A DNA stretch of 50,903 nucleotides from Planctomycetota bacterium (GTDB lineage Bacteria > Planctomycetota > Planctomycetia > Pirellulales > UBA7805): positions 1 through 50,903 of the forward strand of contig QQVP01000044.1 in assembly GCA_003389215.1 (NCBI GenBank), read 5' to 3'. The notes under the pieces were generated by a model. It did no database searches, was not told the DNA's origin, and saw nothing but the letters and a program-made list of their open reading frames with translations. The position numbers and the translations under genes are program-made. This document shows, one piece after another, positions 1 through 8,857 of this stretch (positions within the stretch are counted from its first letter, which is position 1; each line of letters opens with the position of its first letter).

Positions 1-3000
1 GCCGCTTTCGACCACTGCACTGCCGACGGCGGTTCCACCGGCCAATAGCGTCACCGTGGCGCCTTCGCTGACCCCGGTGATCAGGAAGCTGAGCGTGGTC
101 AGTCGCGTTACATTGTCGGTGTCGACGCTGCCCGTGTCGAATTCGGAGAGCAGGTCGATGGCCAGCGGGGCGGGCGGGGCGACCTCGACGTCGTAATCGC
201 TCGACGTCTCGTTGCCGGCCGCATCGGTGGCGATGATCGTGTACGACGGATCGCCGACCTGGTCGACCGTGGGCGTCCACGAGACCTCACCCGTCAGCTC
301 GTCGATGGTCATGCCGTCGGGCGCATCGCCGAGCGAGTAGCGGAATCCGCTTTGCCCTTCTTCGGCGTTGCCCGGGTCGAAGGTGTACGTTTCACCCGCC
401 ACGACCGTGTCCGCGGCCTCGCCCGTGATTTCGGCCGGGGCGATCGTGTCGACGGTGATCGTCAGCGGAGCCGAAACGGCGCCAGTCGGGTTGATCGTTA
501 CCTCGGCGGTAATGTCGATCGCCTGATTCTGCAAATTTTCCGGAATCGTCGTGTCGACGATGACCGAGACGAGTTGGTCGGCGGGGCCATCGCTGGGCGC
601 GACCGCGGTGCCGATCTCTGCGCCATTGGCAAACAGCGTGACCGTTCCCCCCGGTACGACGCCGAAGACTTCGAAGCGGGGCGTGGCGTCGTTGGTCAGG
701 TCGTCCGTGTCACTGATGCCGGTATCGTCCAAGAGATCGACGGCCGTCGGTGCCGGTGGCTCGATCACGACGTCGTAGCTGGTCGCGGTGGAATTGCCGG
801 CCAGATCGATCGCGTTGATCGTGAACGACTGGTCGCCGGTCTGATCGACGCCAGGCGTCCAAGAGACTTCGCCCGTGTTCGGATCGATCGTCATGCCGGC
901 GGGAGCCGGTCCCAGCGAATAGCTGAAGCCGGCATCACCCTCTTCCGCGTTGCCGGGGTCGAAGCTGTACGACACGCCAACGGTGCCGCTCGTGGGCGCC
1001 TCGCCGGTGTTCTCCTCGGGCGGCGTCAGGTCGACGACGACCGTGAAGGAACTGGAAGGTTCGCTTTCGACGTTGATCGTTTGCGTGGCCGTGATGACGT
1101 GTTCGCCTTCATCGAGCGGATCGACGAGTTCGACGAAGAACGTCGTCGTGTTCGCCGGTACCGTGCCCTGGGCAATCAGCACGCCGTTGTCGAAGAACTT
1201 GACCAGCGCCCCGGGCGCCACCGCGGTGGCGAACAGAGTGGGCGTGGGGTCGTTCGTCACCCCGTCGCTGTCGCTGGCCCCGCTGTCGGTCGACGCCTCG
1301 ATGCCGACCGTGTTGGGCGGACCTGAAGGAAGCTCGACCTCGACCGTCTCGCTGAAGGAGGTCTCGTTGCCGGCGGCATCGCGGGCAATGACGGTGACCG
1401 TCTGCTGGCCGACCTGGGCCACATTCGGGATCCAACTGATTACTCCGGTATCGGGATCGATGGTGGCATCGTCAAGCGGTGCGCCGAGTTCGTAGGTGAA
1501 CCCGGTGGTGCCCTCTTCCGGATTGTTTGGATCGTACTCGTAGGGAATTCCGGCCACGGCCTCGGTGGGCAGCGGCACCGTGAAGACGGCTGGGGGCGTG
1601 GTGTCGAAGGTGACCTCGAGGGCGGCCGAGGCGGTGCTGGTCGGGTTGACGGTCTGCGTCGCCGTGATCGAGACCTGCTGATTCTGGAGACCGGCGGGAA
1701 TCGTCGTCTCGACGATCGCCGAGCCACCCGGTCCGACCGTGCCCGTACCGATCGACTGCCCGTTGGCGAAGACTTCGATCTCCGCCCCCACCAGACCGAA
1801 GACTTCAAAGCGGGGCGTGGTGTCGTTGGTCAGATCGTCGGAGTCGCTGAAGCCCGTGTCGTCGAGCAAGTCGATGGCGGTCGGTGGCGGCGGGGCGATC
1901 TCGACGTGGTACACGTTCGAGCTCTCGTTGCCGGCCGCGTCGATGGCGACGATCGTAAACGATTGATCGCCAATCTGGTCCACGGTCGGCGTCCAGGCAA
2001 CGGCCCCCGTGCTCGGGTCGATCGTCATGCCGTCGGGTGCCGGGCCAAGCGCATAGCCAAAGCCGGTGTTGCCCTCTTCGGCGTTGCCGGGATCGAACGT
2101 GTAGAGCACGTCGACGGCGCCGGTCGCGGCCGCCGTACCCGTGTTGTCGGCCGGGGCCGTGGTGTCGAAGGTGACCTCGAGGGCGGCCGAGGCGGTGCTG
2201 GTCGGGTTGACGGTCTGCGTCGCCGTGATCGAGACCTGCTGATTCTGGAGACCGGCGGGAATCGTCGTCTCGACGATCGCCGAGCCACCCGGTCCGACCG
2301 TGCCCGTACCGATCGACTGCCCGTTGGCGAAGACTTCGATCTCCGCCCCCACCAGACCGAAGACTTCAAAGCGGGGCGTGGTGTCGTTGGTCAGATCGTC
2401 GGAGTCGCTGAAGCCCGTGTCGTCGAGCAAGTCGATGGCGGTCGGTGGCGGCGGGGCGATCTCGACGTGGTACACGTTCGAGCTCTCGTTGCCGGCCGCG
2501 TCGATGGCGACGATCGTAAACGATTGATCGCCAATCTGGTCCACGGTCGGCGTCCAGGCAACGGCCCCCGTGCTCGGGTCGATCGTCATGCCGTCGGGTG
2601 CCGGGCCAAGCGCATAGCCAAAGCCGGTGTTGCCCTCTTCGGCGTTGCCGGGATCGAACGTGTAGAGCACGTCGACGGCGCCGGTCGCGGCCGCCGTACC
2701 CGTGTTGTCGGCCGGGGGCACGAGATCGACTTCGAACGTGAAGGAAGTCGAGGCGTCGCTCTCGGTAATCAGTGTCTGCGTCGCGGTAACCGTGTGGTTG
2801 CCATTGGTGAAGGGGAACGAGGCGTCGGTGGGAACTTCCACATCCTGAAGCACGCCGGCCTCGCCATCGGGGGCAACGGCCGTTCCCACAACCGTATCGC
2901 CCACCTTCACGACGACGGTGGCATTGGGCACGACGCCGGAGACCAGGAACGTGGGCAACGCTTGGTTCGTCTTGTCATCGCCGGTTACGCCGGTGTCGGA

Positions 3001-5469
3001 GCTGCTCGCCAGGACCACCCCGGTCGGCGGATCGGCCAAGATCTCGATCACCGTTTCCAGGGTCGTCTCGTTGCCGGCGGCATCGACGCCCTTGACGGTA
3101 ATCGTCTGGTTGCCGACCTGTGCCACCGTCGGCTGCCAGGTAATCACACCCTGGGTAGCGTTAATGCTCACGCCCTCGGGCGGAGACACGAGCGAATAAC
3201 GAAACTGAGGGTCGCCCTCTTCGTCGTTCGAGGCGTTGAACAGCCCGATGAATCCGACCGAGATCTGTGCAGGAATGTTGGTCGTGATGGGCCCGATCGT
3301 CGTGTCGAAGCTCACGGCCAGGGTCCCCGAGGCGGCACTCTCCACGCCGTCCACGGTCATGGTGGCGGTGACGTTCGAGTCATCGTTGAGCTGTCCGTCC
3401 GGAATGGTCGTTTCCACCGTCACCGTGACGAAGGTTCCGGGGGTGCCGTCGGGAGCCGTGGCACTTCCCACCTCGACCCCGTTGGCATAGATCTTGACCA
3501 AACTGTTGGGCACGACGTCGGCAACTTCGAACGTCGGCGTGGAATCGTTCGTCAGGTCATCCGTGTCGCTAAAGCCCGTGTCTGACTCGACGGTCAGGTC
3601 GGGTGTGCCGGGGACGGGGACGCTGACATCCACGGTCGCCGAAAGTTCGTCTTCGACGCCACCGGAATGGGTGAAGCGAATCGTCACTTCGTTGGGGCCG
3701 ACCTGATTACCGGCGGGCGTCCAGGTGATCACGCCGGTGTCCTCGTCGATCGTCATCCCATCCGGTCCGTTAACGATCTCGTAGATCGAGTCGACATCGT
3801 CTTCGCGCGCGTGCCCCGCGTCGTAGACGTATGGGACACCGACGAGGGCCGTGGTCGGCAGCGGCGGCGAAATGCCCAAGTCTGTCGTGTCGACGGTCAC
3901 GTTCAGAACGGGCGTCGGTGCGCTCGTCATGGTGACCGATCCGGCGGGGTTCTCGACGTCGAGCCCCTCGACGACCAGACGCGCGGTAACCGCATTGACG
4001 CCGTTGGCGAAGTTTGTCAGCGTGTCGACCGTGATGTCGACTTCGGTGGTACCCGCTTGGACCACCGCGGTGCCGATGACGGTATCGCCGTTGAGCAACT
4101 CGACGGTTCCCTCGGTGTTACCAATCACGTTCAGGCCGTCGACGCGAAACGTCAGCAGCGGCGCGTCGGTGTCGTTGTCGCTGTCGCTCGGACCGGTGTC
4201 GGATCCGGGCAAGAGGTCGACGCTCGTGGGCGCATCGGGGTTGATCTCGATGATGAACGTATTCAAGTCCAGGTTCGAGAAATCGTCGGGCCCCGACGGC
4301 GGACGCGAATTGTCGAAGGCAAAGATGCGCAAGCCGCCACGGCCGACAAAGTCGGAATCGAACGTAATCTCGAACGTTGTTTCACCCTTCTGGCCGACCG
4401 GGGTGATCGTCGTGGTCTGGAACGGAACCGAAAGCCCCGCCGGATCGAAGAAGAGCGTTATCTCGTCCCCTTCCGCGTCGTACGCGGTGATCGTGAAGTC
4501 GATCGTCGCGCCGGGAACGGCCCCCAAGACCGGGTCGATCTCGTCCAGAAAAGGCAGGCTGTTCGCGTTGGGATCGGTGTCGTCGGTGATCGACACCTCG
4601 AACGTCTCGCTAAATGTATTGCCCGACTCGTCGGTCGCGGTGACGGTAACTTCGATCGGACCGACCGAGTCCTCCGGGCCGAGTCCGAGTCCACCGTCGT
4701 TGCCGTCCGGATCGGTCAATGCCTTGAGAAACAGCACCGCGTTCTCGTTGTCTGTGAACACCTCGGAATTGGTGATCACGACGGGATCGACGGGCGAGCT
4801 GTTCTCCCCGGTGCTTGGATTCGGCTCCGTCGGCAGATCGCCGATCGATTGCAGGACGTCGACGCCCTCGGTGATGACCCCGAACACGGAGTGGTGAAAG
4901 TCGAGAAATCGCGTGGTGACAAGCGTGACGAAGAACTCGGCGTTGTTGTCGTCTTCGCCTGCCTTGGCCATCGACAACGTGCCGACTTGGCCGTGATTCA
5001 GGTCGACGTGAAACTCATCGTCGAAGTCTTCCAGCGGCGACTGCTGTCCCGTGGCCTGAATGACGAAGTTGTCGACGATACGAATGAACTCTTTATTGTC
5101 GTAGAAGTCCGACTCGATCAGCTCGATGATCTGTCCCGTGGCCCGCGGTGCGCGGCCCTCGAAGAACTCGAAAATCATCGTCCCCTGATCTTGAACGCTC
5201 AGTGCCCAGCTGCGATTGCCGGTCAGGATCTCGGCTTGCAGGTTGGGATTATTCGTCTCGACCGTATAGGTGATGTTCTCCCCCAGACCGTGGTCCCCGT
5301 TGATCCCCACATGGAGCGGGGCGGTGAAGGGGACGTTCAGATTCCCGATCGGGTCGAAGGAGGGCGTCGTTGCCGCCAGCAGGTGCCGGGCTTCCAGCGA
5401 TTCGTATGCCAGGCGACGCAGTCGTTCAATCTCGGGTTTGGGCGCAACGCGACCGATCTTCTGAATCAT
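1..5469 (-). CDS. Giant exported cyclophilin-type prolyl isomerase with Ig-like repeats (C-terminus beyond window)
   Basis: The frame is open from the ATG at 5469 to the left edge (1,823 codons, no stop seen), so the gene is partial. AGGAAG lies 6 nt before the ATG. Residues 22-33 read YESLEARHLLAA, the motif found near the N-terminus of many exported planctomycete proteins. Residues about 93-210 form a cyclophilin domain: FIRIVDNFVIQ, SMAKAG, NAEFFVTL and FLDFHHSVFG match the usual FxRVIxxFMIQ, SMANAG, SQFFIT and WLDGxHTVFG blocks, so most catalytic positions look kept. The rest is a chain of roughly 90-residue Ig-like modules alternating between a putative-Ig type (FDPGNAEEG..GMTIDPxTG.V.WTP) and a bacterial Ig type (DTGxSDxDxLTND..P.F.V.G..ANG..IG). 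Probably a cell-surface or secreted protein that folds or remodels extracellular proteins; the substrate is unknown. The opposite strand also has long open frames here, but they carry no recognisable domains. Confidence 0.88.
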   Translation of the reverse strand, partial: MIQKIGRVAPKPEIERLRRLAYESLEARHLLAATTPSFDPIGNLNVPFTAPLHVGINGDHGLGENITYTVETNNPNLQAEILTGNRSWALSVQDQGTMIFEFFEGRAPRATGQIIELIESDFYDNKEFIRIVDNFVIQATGQQSPLEDFDDEFHVDLNHGQVGTLSMAKAGEDDNNAEFFVTLVTTRFLDFHHSVFGVITEGVDVLQSIGDLPTEPNPSTGENSSPVDPVVITNSEVFTDNENAVLFLKALTDPDGNDGGLGLGPEDSVGPIEVTVTATDESGNTFSETFEVSITDDTDPNANSLPFLDEIDPVLGAVPGATIDFTITAYDAEGDEITLFFDPAGLSVPFQTTTITPVGQKGETTFEITFDSDFVGRGGLRIFAFDNSRPPSGPDDFSNLDLNTFIIEINPDAPTSVDLLPGSDTGPSDSDNDTDAPLLTFRVDGLNVIGNTEGTVELLNGDTVIGTAVVQAGTTEVDITVDTLTNFANGVNAVTARLVVEGLDVENPAGSVTMTSAPTPVLNVTVDTTDLGISPPLPTTALVGVPYVYDAGHAREDDVDSIYEIVNGPDGMTIDEDTGVITWTPAGNQVGPNEVTIRFTHSGGVEDELSATVDVSVPVPGTPDLTVESDTGFSDTDDLTNDSTPTFEVADVVPNSLVKIYANGVEVGSATAPDGTPGTFVTVTVETTIPDGQLNDDSNVTATMTVDGVESAASGTLAVSFDTTIGPITTNIPAQISVGFIGLFNASNDEEGDPQFRYSLVSPPEGVSINATQGVITWQPTVAQVGNQTITVKGVDAAGNETTLETVIEILADPPTGVVLASSSDTGVTGDDKTNQALPTFLVSGVVPNATVVVKVGDTVVGTAVAPDGEAGVLQDVEVPTDASFPFTNGNHTVTATQTLITESDASTSFTFEVDLVPPADNTGTAAATGAVDVLYTFDPGNAEEGNTGFGYALGPAPDGMTIDPSTGAVAWTPTVDQIGDQSFTIVAIDAAGNESSNVYHVEIAPPPPTAIDLLDDTGFSDSDDLTNDTTPRFEVFGLVGAEIEVFANGQSIGTGTVGPGGSAIVETTIPAGLQNQQVSITATQTVNPTSTASAALEVTFDTTAPADNTGTAAATGAVDVLYTFDPGNAEEGNTGFGYALGPAPDGMTIDPSTGAVAWTPTVDQIGDQSFTIVAIDAAGNESSNVYHVEIAPPPPTAIDLLDDTGFSDSDDLTNDTTPRFEVFGLVGAEIEVFANGQSIGTGTVGPGGSAIVETTIPAGLQNQQVSITATQTVNPTSTASAALEVTFDTTPPAVFTVPLPTEAVAGIPYEYDPNNPEEGTTGFTYELGAPLDDATIDPDTGVISWIPNVAQVGQQTVTVIARDAAGNETSFSETVEVELPSGPPNTVGIEASTDSGASDSDGVTNDPTPTLFATAVAPGALVKFFDNGVLIAQGTVPANTTTFFVELVDPLDEGEHVITATQTINVESEPSSSFTVVVDLTPPEENTGEAPTSGTVGVSYSFDPGNAEEGDAGFSYSLGPAPAGMTIDPNTGEVSWTPGVDQTGDQSFTINAIDLAGNSTATSYDVVIEPPAPTAVDLLDDTGISDTDDLTNDATPRFEVFGVVPGGTVTLFANGAEIGTAVAPSDGPADQLVSVIVDTTIPENLQNQAIDITAEVTINPTGAVSAPLTITVDTIAPAEITGEAADTVVAGETYTFDPGNAEEGQSGFRYSLGDAPDGMTIDELTGEVSWTPTVDQVGDPSYTIIATDAAGNETSSDYDVEVAPPAPLAIDLLSEFDTGSVDTDNVTRLTTLSFLITGVSEGATVTLLAGGTAVGSAVVESG
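1597..2717 (-). repeat. Perfect 561-bp tandem duplication inside the Ig-like repeat gene
   Basis: Bases 1597-2156 match 2158-2717 at an offset of 561 bp. I compared the two copies row by row and saw no mismatch. 561 is a multiple of 3, so the duplication adds 187 residues (about 918-1104 and 1105-1291 of the protein) without breaking the frame. It covers one putative-Ig plus one bacterial-Ig module. The identity at synonymous sites points to a recent duplication or ongoing homogenisation. Confidence 0.95.
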
Positions 5470-5837
5470 GGAGCTTCCTGAGCAAGCAGGGAGATGCGGG
5501 CCTTTCCTCGGTACCGGTCCAAGTCCCTCCATGATACCCGTGACTGCGCCGGCTGCCAACGAATTGGCCTGTTTTTATAGGGTCTTTCGACAATTTCCCG
5601 ACGCGCGGAACCCCCTACAACCGACAAAAAGTGCGCAGAATCGCACCCGGGCGGACTGGCTCGGCGGGCAGTCGCACTTGGGGCCCTGGGAACGGGCTTC
5701 GAACTGGACACTCCGTCCTGATTGGCCGTCCTGATTGGCAACTCGCCGAGAGCGGCGTCGCAGGCCGCCATGCGGGCCGCCGCAGCGCTCGCGGAGAAGG
5801 GTTGCCCGTAGGTCGCAACCCGTTGCCCCACCGAATC
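5470..5837. other. Gene-free region upstream of the giant protein gene
   Basis: No supported gene. It should hold the promoter of the minus-strand giant gene; a TATAAA-like box lies around 5574-5579 on the minus strand, without a convincing -35. A perfect 7-bp inverted repeat (GGGTTGC at 5799-5805, GCAACCC at 5815-5821) sits 17 nt past the stop of the DUF1207 gene and could be its terminator, but it lacks a clear T run. Confidence 0.35.
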
Positions 5838-7244
5838 TTAGAAATCGTACCAGATGCCCAGGCCGATCTTCTGCTCGCTGGTGTCGAAGAACTCGTACCG
5901 CTCGTGCTGCCCATTGAAGTACTGCACGCCCATCCGCAGCAGTCGCCGGTCGGGGCCGCTTCGCCACTGCCAGCCGGCCTGAGCGACGAAGTTGCCGCCG
6001 TAGTCGTTCTCTTCCCGCAGGTGTCCGTTGACTGCGAAGAAGGGCACCGGGTGAAAACCGCAGGTGCAGGGGGGGCTCCAGTCGAACCCGAACTGAAATC
6101 CCCACGGCTCGTTGACGTCCGTGTGAAATCCGTAGCCGACCTCGAAGTAGGCCGTCAATTCTTCCGTCACACGGTAGCTATGTCCCCACAAGATCGCGTC
6201 GCGCGAGTAGTTGATGCGGCCGCCCAGCCCGTTGCGAATCGCAAACTCGTCGCCCAGATGCGAGCTCAGATGAAAGTACCCGATCTTCATCCGGTAACGC
6301 CCGACCCCATACGTCAGCGGCACGCCAAAGCGATAGTCGGTCGCCTCCAAATCCATGTTCTCTTCCGGATCGAGCCGCGGTTGGGCAGCCGCCTCGACGT
6401 CCAACTGCCAACCCTCCAGCGGTCCGCCATCGGGCGTGCCGAAACGCACCACCCCGAAGCGCCCGCCGATCGACAGATCCCACTTCACCCCGTCGTTGTT
6501 CTCGTAGTTGAGGACCGCGCCCATGCGGGGCTCTTTCACCCCCGCCAGGTAGGTCGGAAAGATCAATCTCTCGGGCAGAATGTGCCAGGTCCAGGGTTGC
6601 CCGCTGCGGGCCGCAGCGCCGGCACCAAAATGGCGATACGGCTCGAGGAACTCCTGCAGCAGCGATTGTCCGGAGCAACACTCGAAGTTTGGCTCGCCCG
6701 CGCCGCAACCGGGGCCTTCGTGCGGATAAGGGTCGCGGGCATAGCAGACCGGTCCGGCCGCACTGGGGCCGTAGGTGACGGGGGTGAAGCCGACAGGCGT
6801 GAATCCGACGGGGCCGAATGTCGGTTGCGATTGGGTGTGCGGTCTCGTGGCTGCCGGCGGCTGAGGTGCCTGGGCCAGCGTCTCTTGGGGTCGCCAAGCG
6901 GTCGTCGCCTGCGGCGCGCTGCGCGACCAGGCCACCACTCCAGGCTTCGGTAGGACGCGGGCGGGCTGTCCGTGGCCTCCGTAGAGGATCGTTGGCACGT
7001 CGCGCGCGGCCTTCGCCGTCGTCGTCGCTTGCCGAGCGGCCGTCGGTGGCGTGGCGGCGAATTGCGGTTGCGGCAAGTTCCAGGTGGCGCGCCACTGGGC
7101 GTCGGCGATTCCCACATTCAGCAGCGCCATCGTGGCCGCCACGACGGCGACTCGTGTGACTCGTCCGCCGAGTGGCCAACCACAGCCCGCCTGTCGCAGG
7201 CGCGGAGCGAGCGCAGACCGAGGGTGTTCGAGTGGGGTTCGCAT
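5838..7244 (-). CDS. DUF1207 family outer-membrane-like protein
   Basis: A 468-residue protein. A signal peptide-like stretch (VAVVAATMALLNVGIADA) follows an N-terminal extension of about 30 residues, so the true start could be internal; I used the ATG at 7244 (a GTG lies just before it). A Pro/Ala/Thr-rich linker follows, then from about residue 200 a conserved domain with LPERLIFPTYLAGVKEPRMG, alternating hydrophobic strands and a C-terminal aromatic residue (GLGIWYDF). The strand-rich pattern and terminal Phe suggest an outer-membrane beta-barrel. The domain resembles DUF1207, a planctomycete-rich family of unknown function. Several Cys residues (CYARDPYPHEGPGCG, ECCSGQ, CTCG) lie outside and inside the barrel part. 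Monocistronic by context. Confidence 0.72.
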   Translation of the reverse strand: MRTPLEHPRSALAPRLRQAGCGWPLGGRVTRVAVVAATMALLNVGIADAQWRATWNLPQPQFAATPPTAARQATTTAKAARDVPTILYGGHGQPARVLPKPGVVAWSRSAPQATTAWRPQETLAQAPQPPAATRPHTQSQPTFGPVGFTPVGFTPVTYGPSAAGPVCYARDPYPHEGPGCGAGEPNFECCSGQSLLQEFLEPYRHFGAGAAARSGQPWTWHILPERLIFPTYLAGVKEPRMGAVLNYENNDGVKWDLSIGGRFGVVRFGTPDGGPLEGWQLDVEAAAQPRLDPEENMDLEATDYRFGVPLTYGVGRYRMKIGYFHLSSHLGDEFAIRNGLGGRINYSRDAILWGHSYRVTEELTAYFEVGYGFHTDVNEPWGFQFGFDWSPPCTCGFHPVPFFAVNGHLREENDYGGNFVAQAGWQWRSGPDRRLLRMGVQYFNGQHERYEFFDTSEQKIGLGIWYDF

Positions 7245-7247
7245 CAC

Positions 7248-7775
7248 AGGGGGGTTCGCACGCGGGATGGCGGGTCAATCGCCCGCGAGGTGGGCCGCGG
7301 CGATGGACGAGGAGGTGGGGCGGGATATACGTCTTATCGACACGATCCGGACCGTGCTCAAATCCCGTACGACCGGTTCGACCGCGGTGGGCCGACGCCA
7401 ATCGTCAAACTCGCCACGACCGTTACGATCCCCACCTTCACGGCGTGCGGGCCCCGGCAAATCCGGCAGAATCGCTGCTTGCTACCTTCCGCCGCGGCAG
7501 GTCTGCGGAAGTTTCTTGCTAGTAATCAACCCGCGCGGGCGGCTCGCTCGAAGTCTCTTATTGATGGCTGTGTTGTCGATGAGCCCTTCGCCGCGGCGAT
7601 GATAGCTGGAATGCCGGCCTCCCGCTGGTCGGCCTGGTTCATTGGCTGCGCAGGGCTCAATAAGTGATGCCGAATGGCCGCGTTGCACGCCGCGGTCGTC
7701 GCCCACGCGCGCGATTCGCGCTGCCTTTTGGGCATCTGCATGAAGCCAGTCGAGATTGCAAAGGATGCAACACCC
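7248..7775. other. Gene-free region between divergent genes
   Basis: Between the DUF1207 gene (minus) and the small secreted protein (plus). It contains one copy of the ~107-bp dispersed repeat (7557-7664). Short reading frames here overlap the repeat and have no recognisable domain. Confidence 0.5.
7557..7664 (+). repeat. ~107-bp dispersed repeat, copy A
   Basis: Begins CTTATTGA and ends TCAATAAG, a perfect 8-bp terminal inverted repeat. An inner pair GAGCCC/GGGCTC and a central hairpin GCCGGCC-tcccgct-GGTCGGC suggest a folded element. Two further copies lie at 38070-38176 (same orientation) and 39214-39320 (opposite). This copy is the most diverged of the three. Confidence 0.85.
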
Positions 7776-8252
7776 ATGTCAAAGAAGCTGATGATGGTTG
7801 CCGTCAGCCTGGGACTCGCCTTGGTTGCCGTCCCCGATTCGGTCGAGGCCAACGGCAATCTCTATCGCCGCTACCTGCGTAAGTGTGGGATCCACTGCGG
7901 CCGCGGGTATCACGCCCAGATCGCCCATCGCTACCAGGTCGTCACCCAGCGGCGCGGGAATTGGCAGTCGGCCCTCGCCGATCCCTACGGTTTCTTCACG
8001 CCCAGCGAGATGATCGCCCCGGGTGAGCCCTGGGCGCCGCCGCCGGAGTTGCACCGTCCGCAGGACGAACCGCCGCAAGCCTACCGCTCGCCCGCCACGC
8101 ACCACGGGCATGTGGCCCCTTACGGAGGCCGCGCAGGGGACGGGCCGGCACTTTCCCTGGGCCAGCCCGACGTGGGTCTTCCCGGTTGGCAGCCCCATCG
8201 TCGCGCCGAGCAGATTTCCTTTCCGGTTGAGACTTCTCCCGCGTTTCGCTAG
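7776..8252 (+). CDS. Small secreted protein of unknown function
   Basis: A 158-residue protein starting at ATG 7776, chosen because AAGGA lies 10 nt upstream and the first 24 residues form a clean signal peptide (MSKKLMMVAVSLGLALVAVPDSVEA). An upstream in-frame start at 7674 would bury the signal peptide. The mature part begins with basic, aromatic and Cys-containing sequence (GNLYRRYLRKCGIHCGRGYHA), then becomes rich in Pro, His and Gly, probably disordered. No domain recognised. It lies 60 bp upstream of ndk in the same direction, but the intervening sequence gives no sign that they work together. Copy A of the dispersed repeat lies just upstream. Confidence 0.6.
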   Translation: MSKKLMMVAVSLGLALVAVPDSVEANGNLYRRYLRKCGIHCGRGYHAQIAHRYQVVTQRRGNWQSALADPYGFFTPSEMIAPGEPWAPPPELHRPQDEPPQAYRSPATHHGHVAPYGGRAGDGPALSLGQPDVGLPGWQPHRRAEQISFPVETSPAFR

Positions 8253-8312
8253 AATCCCGGCCCCACGTGCCCGACACGTGGAGACTAGCAAGACCGTGTG
8301 CGGAGAAGACTT

Positions 8313-8771
8313 ATGGAGCGGACGCTCATTCTACTCAAGCCCGACTGCGTCCAACGGCGGCTGATGGGCCGGATCCTGACGCGCTTCGAGGACAAGGGCC
8401 TGAACATCGTCGCCATGAAGATGATGCAGGTCACGCCGGAACTGGCCAAGCATCACTACGCCGAGCATGTCGAGAAGCCCTTCTATCCCGGGCTCGAGAA
8501 GTTCATTACCGGGGCCCCCGTCGTGGCGGCGGTCATCGAAGGTCTCGAAGCGATTCGGGTCGTGCGAGAGCTGCTCGGCGCGACCAGTGGGTTGAAGGCG
8601 GCCGCCGGCACCATTCGCGGCGATTTCAGCTCCAGCCGCCAGATGAACCTGGTCCATGCTTCGGACGGACCGGAAGCGGCGGCCCGCGAGATCGAGCTCT
8701 ACTTCGCTGCCGGCGAAATCTGCGCCTACTCGCCCACGGTAACGCCCTGGCTGAAGGCCGACGACGAGTAG
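8313..8771 (+). CDS. ndk: Nucleoside diphosphate kinase
   Basis: 152 residues, normal for the family. It transfers the gamma-phosphate of ATP to nucleoside diphosphates through a phosphohistidine, balancing NTP and dNTP pools in the cytoplasm. The family blocks are present: TLILLKPD (Lys9), GTIRGDF (Arg102) and NLVHASDGPEAA with catalytic His115. The ATG at 8313 gives the canonical N-terminus MERTLILLKPD and has GGAGAAG 5 nt upstream; an in-frame GTG at 8298 adds five residues and is less likely. It converges on pyrF, another nucleotide gene. Confidence 0.97.
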   Translation: MERTLILLKPDCVQRRLMGRILTRFEDKGLNIVAMKMMQVTPELAKHHYAEHVEKPFYPGLEKFITGAPVVAAVIEGLEAIRVVRELLGATSGLKAAAGTIRGDFSSSRQMNLVHASDGPEAAAREIELYFAAGEICAYSPTVTPWLKADDE

Positions 8772-8857
8772 CGGGGCGCGGCACCTGTCCGCGGCGCCTC
8801 GCCTCGCGCACATCACGGGTCGCGACTCCGCCGCGCGGGTCTCGCCAGCGGGCCGTC

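Noticed and set aside
352..5481. Long plus-strand open frames across the first 5.5 kb
   Set aside because: They are Arg/Asp/Val-rich shadows of the minus-strand Ig-repeat gene, without domains, and repeat only because the gene repeats.
5631..6953. 440-codon plus-strand frame opposite the DUF1207 gene
   Set aside because: Antisense composition, no signal peptide or domain; the minus-strand frame has a signal peptide and conserved barrel-like sequence.
7526..7858. Small proteins encoded by the ~107-bp repeats (NQADQREAG... peptides)
   Set aside because: The same peptide appears in all copies only because the DNA repeats; frames start and end at different places and lack ribosome sites.
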